From: Streptomyces sp. CHD11
Lineage (GTDB): Bacteria > Actinomycetota > Actinomycetes > Streptomycetales > Streptomycetaceae
Reading direction: 5' to 3'
DNA length: 64,000 bases
Assembly (NCBI RefSeq): GCF_018638295.1
Contig: NZ_JABTTS010000009.1
Coordinates: forward strand, 201,987 to 265,986
Part shown: positions 43,426 through 51,741 of the stretch, in pieces
Layout: each line of letters begins with the position of its first letter
How positions within the stretch are numbered: position 1 is the first letter of the stretch
Position numbers and translations under genes: made by a program
The notes under the pieces: model-generated
What the model was told of the DNA's origin: nothing
Databases searched by the model: none
Seen by the model: only the letters and a program-made list of their open reading frames with translations

Positions 43426-44370
43426 TCAGACGTCGATGCGGGACAGTCGGCGGATGAGGACGAAGCCGACGGCGTACAGCCCGAAGGCGATGATCACCGC
43501 GACCTGGCCGGCCGGTGAGCCGGTCATGCGCTCGAGGGCGCCGTCCTTGACACCGTTCATCAGGAACAACGAGCCGACGCCGAGGACGGGCACGGCGTAC
43601 GACGTCAAGCTGACCTGGGAGAGCTGGGTGCGGACCTCGCGCCTCGTCTCCTTGCGCTCCTCCAGCGTCTCCGTCAGGTTGCGCAGCGCGCTCACCACCT
43701 GGCCGCCCGCCCGGCTGGACAGCACCAGCGTGGTGACCAGGACGACCAGTTCCCGGGAGGGGAGCCGGTCGGCGAGTTCGCCGAGGGCGTCGTCCATGGT
43801 GGCGCCCAACGCGAGCTGGTTGGCGACCTTGGCCAGTTCCTCGCCCGCCGGTGCCTCCAGTTCCTCCGCCGCCATGCCGATGGCCGTACGGAGCGCCAGG
43901 CCGGCCTGGGTGGCGTTGGCCAGGATGCGCGCCAGCTCCGGGAGCTGGTTGATGAACCGTTCGATGCGTTTCTGACGTTGCCAGTGGAGGAACTGCCAGG
44001 CCGCCCAGACGCCGAGGAGACCGGCGATCGGGCCGAAGAAGGGGGCGAGGGTGGACTGCCCGATCAGCCAGAGTCCGGCGACGCCGGCGAGCATGGCGGC
44101 GAAGAACTCGCCGGGGGTGACGTCCAGGCCGGTGGCCAGCAGGCGCAGTTCGAGTTTCCGGCCGAGCCTGGTGCGGCGCAGGCGGCGGTCCAGGGTGGGG
44201 AAGTGGCGCCGGCGGCCGGCGACCGGGATCTGTCCGGTGGCCGAGAGCCGGTCGACCAGTGCCTGGCGCTGCGCCCTGCCGGAGGCGTAGGAATGCACAC
44301 CGACGACCGCGAGTACACAGGTCAGCAGGGCGACACCGGTGGTCAGCGTGGTCAGGTTCTGCAGCTCCAT
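43426..44370 (-). CDS. tadB: TadB-like inner-membrane platform protein
   Basis: The 314-residue protein has an N-terminal helix (TTGVALLTCVLAVVGVHSYA), two adjacent helices (about 88-125), a T2SSF domain (about 140-265; QLPELARILANATQAGLALR, GDALGELADRLPSREL-like DDALGELADRLPSRELVV, LSSRAGGQVVSALRNLTE) and a final helix pair near 275-305. It pairs with TadC as the polytopic core of the pilus machine. It begins 9 bases after tadA. Confidence 0.92.
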   Translation of the reverse strand: MELQNLTTLTTGVALLTCVLAVVGVHSYASGRAQRQALVDRLSATGQIPVAGRRRHFPTLDRRLRRTRLGRKLELRLLATGLDVTPGEFFAAMLAGVAGLWLIGQSTLAPFFGPIAGLLGVWAAWQFLHWQRQKRIERFINQLPELARILANATQAGLALRTAIGMAAEELEAPAGEELAKVANQLALGATMDDALGELADRLPSRELVVLVTTLVLSSRAGGQVVSALRNLTETLEERKETRREVRTQLSQVSLTSYAVPVLGVGSLFLMNGVKDGALERMTGSPAGQVAVIIAFGLYAVGFVLIRRLSRIDV

Positions 44371-44379
44371 GGACGGTCC

Positions 44380-45717
44380 CTACCTGGCTTCTCTGGTGGC
44401 GAGCTGGTCGGCGGACTGGGCGATGCCGAACGCCTGCGGGACGGGCTGGCTCGCCATGTAGAGGCGGTCGGCGGTGCGGCGCGGGAGGGGGTAGTGCTCG
44501 AAGGCGCCGTAGATCCGGCCGTCGGCGGTCATCGGGCGGGCGTGGAAGCGGGCCACCGTGGCCAGCCGGTAGGGCTCCGAGCCGTGGCTCTCCAGCAGGG
44601 CGATCTCGGTGATGCGGCGGGCGCCGTCGGCGAACCGGGTGAGCTGGACGATCACGTCGACGGCGCTGTTGATCTGGTCGTGCAGCGCCACGAAGGGAAT
44701 CTCCACGTCGGACATGGAGGCGAGGGTCTGCAGCCGCATCAGCGCGTCCTCGGCGCTGTTGGCGTGGACGGTGGCGAGGGAGCCGTCGTGGCCGGTCGAC
44801 ATGGCCTGGAGCATGTCGAGGGACTCGCCGCCGCGGACCTCACCGACGACGATGCGGTCGGGGCGCATGCGCAGGGAGTTGCGGACGAGGTCGCGGATGG
44901 TGATCTTGCCCTTGCCCTCGACGTTGGGCGGGCGGGACTCCAGGCGGATGACGTGCGGCTGCTGGAGCTGGAGTTCGGCGGAGTCCTCGATGGTGATGAT
45001 GCGTTCGCCCTCGGGGATCAGGCCCGAGAGGGCGTTGAGGAGGGTCGTCTTCCCGGTGCCGGTCGCGCCCGACACGATGACGTTGAAGCGCGCCTGCACC
45101 AGTCCCGCCAGCAGGTACAGCATCTGCTCGTCGAGCGAGCCGAGGCCGATGAGTTCCTGGAGGGTGAAGGAGCGCGGGAAGCGGCGGATGGTGAGGGTGG
45201 CGCCGGTCAGGGACAGCGGCGGGATGATGACGTTGACGCGCTCACCGGAGGGGAGGCGGGCGTCGACCATCGGGTTCGACTCGTCGACGCGGCGGTTGAC
45301 GGTGGAGACGATGCGTTCGATCGTCTGCATCAGCTGGTCGTTGGAGGCGAAGCGCATGGGGAGCTGCTCCACCCGGCCGCCGCGCTCCACGAAGATCGCG
45401 TCGGGACCGTTCACCATGATCTCGGTGATCGACGCGTCCTCCAGCAGGGGTTCCAGGATGCCGAGGCCGAGTGCCTCGTCGACGACGCGGCGGATCAGCT
45501 GGGAGCGCTCGACGGTCGACAGGACCGGGCCCTCGCGGCTGATGATGTGGCCGAGGACGCGTTCCAGCCGGGCCCGGCGTTCGGCCGCGGCCAGCGAGCT
45601 CATCTCCGCGAGGTCGATCTCCTCCAGGAGCTTGGCGCGGTAGGAGGCGACCCGGTGGCCGTCCTCGCCCCGCCCGGCCGTCTCCTCGGGGGAGTTGATG
45701 CGTGCCCGCAGGCTCAT
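44380..45717 (-). CDS. tadA: TadA/CpaF-type secretion ATPase
   Basis: The 445-residue cytoplasmic hexameric ATPase powers Flp pilus assembly. It has an N-terminal helical domain (YRAKLLEEIDLAEMSSLAAA), the CpaF N2 domain (DEALGLGILEPLLEDASITE, IMVNGPDAIFVERGGRVEQL) and the RecA-like core. The core shows Walker A SGATGTGKTTLLNALSG, Asp box RIITIEDSAELQL, Walker B DRIVVGEVRGGESLDMLQAM and His box TGHDGSLATVHANSAEDAL. The 98 bases between it and the next upstream gene are full of GGTCGT-type short repeats but contain no gene. Confidence 0.95.
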   Translation of the reverse strand: MSLRARINSPEETAGRGEDGHRVASYRAKLLEEIDLAEMSSLAAAERRARLERVLGHIISREGPVLSTVERSQLIRRVVDEALGLGILEPLLEDASITEIMVNGPDAIFVERGGRVEQLPMRFASNDQLMQTIERIVSTVNRRVDESNPMVDARLPSGERVNVIIPPLSLTGATLTIRRFPRSFTLQELIGLGSLDEQMLYLLAGLVQARFNVIVSGATGTGKTTLLNALSGLIPEGERIITIEDSAELQLQQPHVIRLESRPPNVEGKGKITIRDLVRNSLRMRPDRIVVGEVRGGESLDMLQAMSTGHDGSLATVHANSAEDALMRLQTLASMSDVEIPFVALHDQINSAVDVIVQLTRFADGARRITEIALLESHGSEPYRLATVARFHARPMTADGRIYGAFEHYPLPRRTADRLYMASQPVPQAFGIAQSADQLATREAR

Positions 45718-45815
45718 GAGTCGCTTGCTCCTCGTCCTTGTTCCCGGTCGTCGTCCCGCGTGTTCCTGGTTGTCGTGCCGGTCGCTCCCTGGTGGTCGTC
45801 CTGGTCGTGGTCGTG

Positions 45816-46229
45816 TCAGTGGTCGATGGGCATCGTGGCGGTCTTGCGGGCGGGGCCGAAGTCCCAGCCCGGGACGATCGACGGGATGTCGACCGTGGCG
45901 GTGACGGTGACCTCCTCGCCGCCCTCCGCCGCCGCGCAGTCGGTGCCACCGGCCAGCCAGGAGCTGACGGCGGCCGTGCAGGCCCCGCCGGCTCCCTGGT
46001 CCAGCGAGGCGCTGCGCGCTCCCGCCCGGGCGGCGGTGCCGGCCTGCTGGGCGGTGTACGCGATGAGGCCGAGCTGGACGACGGCCATGCCGACGATGAG
46101 CAGGATGGGGAGGAAGCCCAGGTACTCGAGTGCCGCCTGCCCGCGGTCACGGTCACGGTCACGAATGGTGCGCGTGCGCCGGCCGAGCCGACCCGGCCCG
46201 CTGCGCCGCTGTGCTGTCCGGGTCCTCAT
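45816..46229 (-). CDS. TadE-like pseudopilin
   Basis: The 137-residue protein begins with a strongly basic leader (RTRTIRDRDRDRG), followed by QAALEYLGFLPILLIVGMAV, which has the Gly/Gln prepilin-type site and a hydrophobic helix, then an Ala-rich helix (YTAQQAGTAARAGARSASL) and an extracytoplasmic domain with two cysteines. TadE proteins are minor pseudopilins needed for pilus assembly. The ATG at 46229 has GGAGCGGG just upstream and overlaps the preceding TadE gene by ATGA. Confidence 0.88.
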   Translation of the reverse strand: MRTRTAQRRSGPGRLGRRTRTIRDRDRDRGQAALEYLGFLPILLIVGMAVVQLGLIAYTAQQAGTAARAGARSASLDQGAGGACTAAVSSWLAGGTDCAAAEGGEEVTVTATVDIPSIVPGWDFGPARKTATMPIDH

Positions 46230-46645
46230 CCCGCTCCGTCCTCCTCCTCGACCGCCCCCGCGTGGCCGTCGACGTCGAAGGAGAGGGAGACCGTGCCCGG
46301 GAAGAGGATGGGCACGCTCAGTTTCACGTCGGCGGTGACGAAACCGCCCCCCGTCGCGCAGTTCACGGTCGCTCCCTCCGCCCACGCTCCCGACAGCTTG
46401 TCGAGGCCGGCCTCCCGGCAGGCGCCGTCGCGCGCGCCGCCCGGTGCCGCCGCCGTCGCCGCCCGTACCGCCTCGTCCGCAGCATTCCCCGCGAGCGTGA
46501 AGGTGTACCCCACGAGCACGAGCTGCCACAGCACCACCAGCGTGACGAGGATGGTCGGGGTCATGCCGAGGAACTCGATGGTGACCTGGCCCCGGTCACG
46601 GTCGTGGGGCCGCCGTACCGGCGTTGTCCTTGTCGTCGTCCTCAT
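46226..46645 (-). CDS. TadE-like pseudopilin (second copy)
   Basis: The 139-residue protein has the leader RRPHDRDRG and the segment QVTIEFLGMTPTILVTLVVL, again with a Gly/Gln site, followed by a helix and a short extracytoplasmic domain with two cysteines (GACREAGLD, TVNCATGGG). It overlaps CpaE by 4 bases upstream and the other TadE gene by 4 bases downstream, so all three are translationally coupled. The two copies probably form a heteromeric minor-pilin pair (TadE/TadF-like). Confidence 0.88.
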   Translation of the reverse strand: MRTTTRTTPVRRPHDRDRGQVTIEFLGMTPTILVTLVVLWQLVLVGYTFTLAGNAADEAVRAATAAAPGGARDGACREAGLDKLSGAWAEGATVNCATGGGFVTADVKLSVPILFPGTVSLSFDVDGHAGAVEEEDGAG

Positions 46646-47895
46646 CCGTCGCCGTCCTTCCGCCTCCGGAAGCTCACCGACCCCCGGTCGCCGCGCAGCC
46701 GGCCGCCCTTGTGGGCACCCTCGACCGCCTTGACCAGGCCGAGTTCGCCGGCCAGGCCCCACAGGGCCTGCTTCACCGTGCTCTTGCTCTCCAGCTCGTG
46801 GACGCGTCCGGCGTCCACCACCGCCTGGAGTTCCTTGAAGTGGGCGGGCACCGTGGTGGCCGCCACCGTCGTGCCGGTGATCTTCTGGATGAGCGGGGGC
46901 TGGATCTCCGTACCCCGGGTGTGCCGGTTGACGACGATGGTGGTCTCCTCCGCCTTGCGGATCTGCAGCCGGTCCCACATCCGCACCGCCCGCTTGGCGC
47001 CCCGTACGGCGATCACGTCGGGGGTGGTGACCAGCAGGGCCCGCTCGGCCATCTCCACGGCCGCCGCGCCGGCGCCGCCGAGCTGGGCCCCGCAGTCGAT
47101 GACGACGACCTCGTAGCGGGAGCGCAGGGCGCTGACGATCTGGCGGGTGGCGCGGTCGGTGACGTCCTCGCCGCGTTCACCCTCGGCGGGGGCGAGAAGC
47201 AGGGCGAGGCCGGTGTCGTGGCGGAAGACGGCGTCGGCCAGGACGCGGGGAGAGATGTCGCCCACCGCGGCGAGGTCGACGACGGAGCGGCGGAACTGGA
47301 CGTCCAGGTAGGAGGCGACATCACCGGTCTGGAGATCCATGTCGACCAGGGCGGTGCTGCGGCCGGACGCCTGGGCGGCGAGGGCGAGCTGGACGGCGGT
47401 CAGGGTCGTGCCCACGCCGCCCTTCGCTCCGCTGACGGTGACGACGGTGCCGCCGATCCCGGTGAACACGTCGACGCCCGCGCCCAGATGGCGGCGTACG
47501 CCGACCGACCACTGGGCGACGGCCTGGACGCGGCTGGCGAGCTCCTCGTAGCTGAGCGGGAGGGCGACGAGGCCGCGGGCGCCGTAGTCCATGGCGGCCT
47601 GGAAGAGGCCGGGGCTGGCGTCGGAGGTGACGAGGATGACGCCGACGGAGGGGAAACGCAGGGCGACTTCGCGGATCAGCTCCAGGGCGGGGACGGGGCC
47701 GATCCGCTCGTGCACGACCACGACCTCGGGCAGTTCGTCGACGGACTCGGCGGCCAGGCGGGCGAGGGTGTCGATGAGCTGGGTGGAGTCGCCCACCGGG
47801 GCCACCGGCTCGGCGTCCGGGAGCTGGCTGAGCAGTGTGGTGATGGACCGGACCGCGTCCGTGTCGCCGACTGCCGGCAGGATCCTGGTGGGCAT
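46642..47895 (-). CDS. cpaE: CpaE/TadZ-like MinD-family localisation ATPase
   Basis: The 417-residue protein has an N-terminal receiver-like domain (about 3-130; VVVVHERIGPVPALELI, VILVTSDASPGLFQAAMDYG, GARGLVALPLSYEEL) without a clear phosphoacceptor, and a MinD/ParA-type ATPase (about 145-380). The deviant Walker A is VSGAKGGVGTTLTAVQLA, with STALVDMDLQTGDVASYLD and EVVVIDCGAQLGG also present. TadZ proteins position the pilus apparatus in the cell. It precedes the pseudopilin genes with a 4-base overlap and follows cpaB after 7 bases. Confidence 0.92.
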   Translation of the reverse strand: MPTRILPAVGDTDAVRSITTLLSQLPDAEPVAPVGDSTQLIDTLARLAAESVDELPEVVVVHERIGPVPALELIREVALRFPSVGVILVTSDASPGLFQAAMDYGARGLVALPLSYEELASRVQAVAQWSVGVRRHLGAGVDVFTGIGGTVVTVSGAKGGVGTTLTAVQLALAAQASGRSTALVDMDLQTGDVASYLDVQFRRSVVDLAAVGDISPRVLADAVFRHDTGLALLLAPAEGERGEDVTDRATRQIVSALRSRYEVVVIDCGAQLGGAGAAAVEMAERALLVTTPDVIAVRGAKRAVRMWDRLQIRKAEETTIVVNRHTRGTEIQPPLIQKITGTTVAATTVPAHFKELQAVVDAGRVHELESKSTVKQALWGLAGELGLVKAVEGAHKGGRLRGDRGSVSFRRRKDGDG

Positions 47896-47902
47896 GCGGC
47901 TC

Positions 47903-48610
47903 TCACTTGTCCTTCGCGAGTTCGTACGTCCGGTCCTGCTCGGGGACGTCTGCGTCGCCCCCGGGAGCGACCAGCGCCAGCCGGACCCGCTGGGCGAACG
48001 ACTCGGCGTAGGTGATGCGCTGGGCGTCGATGGCCGACAGCGCGAAGGTGATCGGCACGGCGTCGGTGGGCTGCCGGCCGCGGTCGTTCTCCTCGGGCTG
48101 GAGCGCGGTGAGCCGGCCCACGTCGAGGACCTTGGCGTTGGTCACGATGATCCTGGACTGGTCCGCGGCGCCCTCGCGTTCGCCCTCGAAGGTGGCGTAG
48201 ACGTTGACCGCGGCGCCGGGTGTGATCTTGCCGGCGACGCCGGTGGCCGCGTCGATCATGATGGCGACCTCCTGCTGGCCCGGCCGCAGCTCGGGCTGGT
48301 CCACGACCATGTCGCTCTGCAGCAGGGAGCCCTCCCGCAGCGTGGTCACGGCGATCTTGCCGCGGATGTCGCCGAGGTCGGTGACGGCGTTCTCCGACAG
48401 CCAGCGATCGGGCATCGAGATCTTCTCGAACTGGTCCGTGCCGAGGGCGGTGTAGGGCGCGATGTCGGACTTCAGCCGGTAGGCGGTGACCTCGGGGCCG
48501 ACCTTGGACTTCACGTCGTTGATGACGGAGAGCACGCCGGCGAACGCGCCGAGGGCGCACAGGACCGACAGGAGCAGGAGTATCACGCCTCGGCGCTGAC
48601 GGGAGTTCAT
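47903..48610 (-). CDS. cpaB: CpaB/RcpC-like SAF-domain pilus protein
   Basis: The 235-residue protein has one N-terminal membrane helix (RRGVILLLLSVLCALGAFAG), then a SAF domain (about 45-105; YRLKSDIAPYTALGTDQFEK, KIAVTTLREGSLLQSDMVVD) and an RcpC-type beta domain (about 110-190; EVAIMIDAATGVAGKITPGA, AVNVYATFEG). It is extracytoplasmic and in other Tad systems gates or aligns the secretion channel. It sits between the zinc-ribbon gene and cpaE. Confidence 0.9.
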   Translation of the reverse strand: MNSRQRRGVILLLLSVLCALGAFAGVLSVINDVKSKVGPEVTAYRLKSDIAPYTALGTDQFEKISMPDRWLSENAVTDLGDIRGKIAVTTLREGSLLQSDMVVDQPELRPGQQEVAIMIDAATGVAGKITPGAAVNVYATFEGEREGAADQSRIIVTNAKVLDVGRLTALQPEENDRGRQPTDAVPITFALSAIDAQRITYAESFAQRVRLALVAPGGDADVPEQDRTYELAKDK

Positions 48611-48665
48611 AGACCGTACAACCTCATCGGTGATGTCGGGCCGGCTGGTGCGGTGGACGAACGGG

Positions 48666-49517
48666 TCAGGTGCGGTGGGTGAGGGCGGGTGGTCCCTCGG
48701 GGGCGGGCGGGGTGGCCGAACAGAACACGCACCGGTCGCCGATGACGTCGATGCCGCACCAGTGGCAGGTGCCGCGCCGTACGGAGGTGACCAGCTGGTA
48801 CAGGACGGACAGGTCGGGCAGGTAGGTGCAGAACTCGATGACCTTGCCGGTCCCCCACCAGCCCGGGGACTCGGCGGGCAGCGGCGTCTCGCGCAGGCCC
48901 TGCACCTGCCAGGCGGGGGCCAGGGTGGTGGTGACCCAGTCGGACTGGAGCGGGCCCTTGGCGACCAGCATCCAGGTGCCGAACTCGGGGCCGTCGAGTA
49001 TGGCTTCGGGGCCGAGGCGGACGAGCTGGGGCTGCGGGTGGGCGAGTACCGCGAACTGGCTGCCGGGCATCCAGGACTTCGCGTGCTGTTTCAGGTTCAC
49101 GGGGACGCGGTCGAGCCGGGCGACGGAACCGAGCAGTGCCCCGGAGTGGATGTAGTGGATCAGCAGGCGGCCGGCCGAGGCGAGGACGCCGGGGCTGAGG
49201 TCGCAGGAGGCGAGCTGACGCAGCTGGCGGGCCAGGACCGCCAGGCCGAGCGGCGGAAGATCGGGACGGAAGAGGGCTATCCGGTCGCTCTCCAGGAGGG
49301 AGCGCAGGGTGTGCAGCCGGCGGCGGACGGCGACGGGGGTGGCCTGCGAGCAGACGACGATGACGTGGCCGTGCTGCTCGATGAGCAGTTGCAGGTCGCC
49401 CAGGGCCTGTTCGAGCGGGCGGGTGTCGATGTCCCGCAGCACGACGGCGGGCAGGGTTCGGTCGTCCTGAGCCGGTAACGCCATGTCGGCGCCGGTCACG
49501 GCAATGGCAGTTGGCAC
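48666..49517 (-). CDS. Tad-locus protein with C-terminal zinc ribbon, unknown function
   Basis: The 283-residue cytoplasmic-looking protein is the first gene of the Tad operon. Residues about 10-120 look alpha/beta (LPAVVLRDIDTRPLEQALGD, LQLLIEQHGHVIVVCSQATP), the middle has an LVAKGPLQSDWVTTTLAPAW segment, and residues about 245-270 carry two CXXC pairs (CHWCGIDVIGDRCVFC) that form a zinc ribbon. I do not recognise the family. The GTG at 49517 has GGGGAG 6 bases upstream and is preferred over in-frame codons further up. Its place at the head of the operon suggests a regulatory or assembly role. Confidence 0.75.
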   Translation of the reverse strand: MPTAIAVTGADMALPAQDDRTLPAVVLRDIDTRPLEQALGDLQLLIEQHGHVIVVCSQATPVAVRRRLHTLRSLLESDRIALFRPDLPPLGLAVLARQLRQLASCDLSPGVLASAGRLLIHYIHSGALLGSVARLDRVPVNLKQHAKSWMPGSQFAVLAHPQPQLVRLGPEAILDGPEFGTWMLVAKGPLQSDWVTTTLAPAWQVQGLRETPLPAESPGWWGTGKVIEFCTYLPDLSVLYQLVTSVRRGTCHWCGIDVIGDRCVFCSATPPAPEGPPALTHRT

Positions 49518-49939
49518 GCGCGGCTCCCCGTTCTCCCCATACCCGGCAGCCCGCCGGGGTGTTACTCCGATGCACTCCGGCGACTTCACTGCGTGACTAC
49601 GTGAGCACTGTAACCGCGGGTCCGTGACCGGAGAACAGCGTTTGAGTAGCTGAACAGCAACCACTGGTGCACAAGGTGCGTCAAACCGGGGCAGGATGAG
49701 CATCTTGCCGGTCTCGATCCGAACCCAGTGGTGTGGGTCCTGTGCACCCGACTTGACGCCGGACCCGCCCCGGGGCCCTCGGGCCCACGCTTCCCTTCCG
49801 GCGGCACCCCTACTCCCGCACCCGTCACGGCATTTCCGGTCTGGACCTATTGACAAGGTTATTGGTCTGGACCACCTTGGTCCTCCAACGGTGGCCACCG
49901 TCTCTCCCTCCTCACCGACTTCCCCCACCGGAGGCCCCA
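49518..49939 (+). promoter_or_regulatory. Chitinase promoter with two DasR-type sites
   Basis: Two perfect copies of GGTCTGGACC lie at 49838-49847 and 49864-49873, 26 bases apart, and a -35-like TTGACA (49850-49855) lies between them. This is the chitin-regulon direct repeat of Streptomyces chitinase promoters; each copy matches the core of the DasR element (TGGTCTAGACCA). DasR bound here is relieved by glucosamine-6-phosphate. The left part of the gap presumably holds the divergent Tad-operon promoter; nothing else is visible. Confidence 0.75.
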
Positions 49940-51646
49940 GTGGACCGCGCACCAGGAAAGCCCGGCCGCAGCAGACGTGTGTGGGCCGGAGCCCTCGTCT
50001 CCGCCCTCGCCCTCGCCCTTCCCCTCGCCGGAGCGGGCCAGGCGTCCGCCGCGGACGTCAACAACGCCAAGAACGCCGGCTTCGAGGCGGGCCTGAGCAA
50101 CTGGACCTGCTCGGCGAACAGCGGCGCCACCGTCTCCTCCCCGGTGCACGGCGGCACGGCCGCGCTGAAGGCCACCCCGGCCGGGCAGGACAACGCCCGC
50201 TGCACCCAGACCGTCGCCGTGCAGCCCGACTCCACGTACCGGCTGAGCGGCTGGGTCCAGGGCGGGTACGCCTATCTGGGCGTCACCGGCACCGGCACGA
50301 CCGACGTGTCCACCTGGACTCCCGACTCCGGCAGCTGGAAGCAGCTGTCGACGAGCTTCACCACCGGCTCCTCCACCACCTCGGTCACGGTCTACACCCA
50401 CGGCTGGTACGGCCAGGCCGCGTACCACGTCGACGACCTGTCGGTGTTCGGCCCCGACGGGGGCGGCGGCGGCGACCCGGAGCCGACGGTCCCGGGCACC
50501 CCGGGCGGACTCGGCGTCTCCGGTACGACAGCGTCGTCGGTGTCACTGGCGTGGAACGCGGTGTCGGGCGCGACGGGTTACAGCATCTACCGCGACGGCA
50601 CGAAGGTCACGGCCGTGTCCGGCACCTCGGCGACGGTGACCGGGCTCGCGGCCTCGACGTCGTACTCCTTCCAGGTCGCGGCGACCAACGCGGCGGGCGA
50701 GTCGGCGAAGTCCGCGGCGGTGTCCGCCCGGACGAAGGAGAGCGGCGGGGGCGGCGGTGACCTGCCCAGGCACGCGGTCACCGGCTACTGGCAGAACTTC
50801 GACAACGGCGCCGCGGTCCAGCGGATCTCGGACGTCCCGTCCCACTACGACATCATCGCGGTCGCCTTCGCCGACGCCACCGGCACACCGGGCGCCGTCA
50901 CCTTCAACCTCGACTCGGCGGGCCTGAACGGCTACACCGTGGCCCAGTTCAAGGCGGACGTCCGGGCCAAGCAGGCGGCCGGCAAGAAGGTGATCATCTC
51001 GGTCGGCGGCGAGAAGGGCACCGTCTCGGTGAACGACTCCGCCTCCGCGGCGAACTTCGCGAACTCGGTCCACGCGGTGATGCAGGAGTACGGCTTCGAC
51101 GGTGTCGACATCGACCTGGAGAACGGTCTGAACGCGACCTACATGACGCAGGCGCTGCGCTCGCTGTCCGCGAAGGCCGGCCCGTCCATGATCCTCACCA
51201 TGGCGCCGCAGACCATCGACATGCAGTCGACGTCCAACTCCTACTTCCGTACCGCACTGAACGTGAAGGACATCCTCACGGTCGTCAACATGCAGTACTA
51301 CAACAGCGGTTCGATGCTGGGCTGCGACGGCAAGGTCTACAGCCAGGGCTCGGTCGACTTCCTGACCGCGCTCGCCTGCATCCAGCTGGAGGGCGGCCTC
51401 GACCCGTCCCAGGTGGGCCTGGGACTGCCGGCCTCGACACGCGGCGCGGGCAGCGGATACGTCTCCCCGTCCGTGGTGAACAACGCCCTGGACTGCCTGA
51501 CGAGGGGCACCCACTGCGGCGCGTTCAAGCCGTCCAGGACCTACCCGGCGCTGCGCGGCGCGATGACCTGGTCCACCAACTGGGACGCCACGGCGAACAA
51601 CGCCTGGTCGAACGCGGTGGGCCCGCACGTCCACGCCCTGCCGTAA
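49940..51646 (+). CDS. Secreted GH18 chitinase with CBM and FnIII domains
   Basis: The 568-residue precursor has a signal peptide (about 1-37; RRVWAGALVSALALALPLAG, cut after QASA), an N-terminal carbohydrate-binding module (about 39-172; NNAKNAGFEAGLSNWTC, YHVDDLSVFG), a fibronectin type III domain (about 185-266), a Gly linker, and a GH18 catalytic barrel (about 277-568). The DxxDxDxE motif is at residues 387-394 (DGVDIDLE) with catalytic Glu394, preceded by VIISVGGEKG. It hydrolyses chitin outside the cell and feeds N-acetylglucosamine uptake. The GTG at 49940 has GGAGG upstream; the frame back to 49850 would run through the promoter repeats. Confidence 0.95.
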   Translation: MDRAPGKPGRSRRVWAGALVSALALALPLAGAGQASAADVNNAKNAGFEAGLSNWTCSANSGATVSSPVHGGTAALKATPAGQDNARCTQTVAVQPDSTYRLSGWVQGGYAYLGVTGTGTTDVSTWTPDSGSWKQLSTSFTTGSSTTSVTVYTHGWYGQAAYHVDDLSVFGPDGGGGGDPEPTVPGTPGGLGVSGTTASSVSLAWNAVSGATGYSIYRDGTKVTAVSGTSATVTGLAASTSYSFQVAATNAAGESAKSAAVSARTKESGGGGGDLPRHAVTGYWQNFDNGAAVQRISDVPSHYDIIAVAFADATGTPGAVTFNLDSAGLNGYTVAQFKADVRAKQAAGKKVIISVGGEKGTVSVNDSASAANFANSVHAVMQEYGFDGVDIDLENGLNATYMTQALRSLSAKAGPSMILTMAPQTIDMQSTSNSYFRTALNVKDILTVVNMQYYNSGSMLGCDGKVYSQGSVDFLTALACIQLEGGLDPSQVGLGLPASTRGAGSGYVSPSVVNNALDCLTRGTHCGAFKPSRTYPALRGAMTWSTNWDATANNAWSNAVGPHVHALP

Positions 51647-51689
51647 CCCCGGCCGGCCGCGGTGCGGCCCACCCGGCCGGTTCGCCGGC

Positions 51690-51721
51690 GACCCCCGTCC
51701 ACGGTCATGTGGGCGGGGGTC
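51690..51721. terminator. Terminator between chitinase and Nramp-like genes
   Basis: GACCCCCGTCCAC (51690-51702) pairs with GTGGGCGGGGGTC (51709-51721) with one T-G pair and a 6-base loop. It lies between convergent genes. Confidence 0.75.
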
Positions 51722-51741
51722 ACCGCTGCCCGCGGCCGGTG

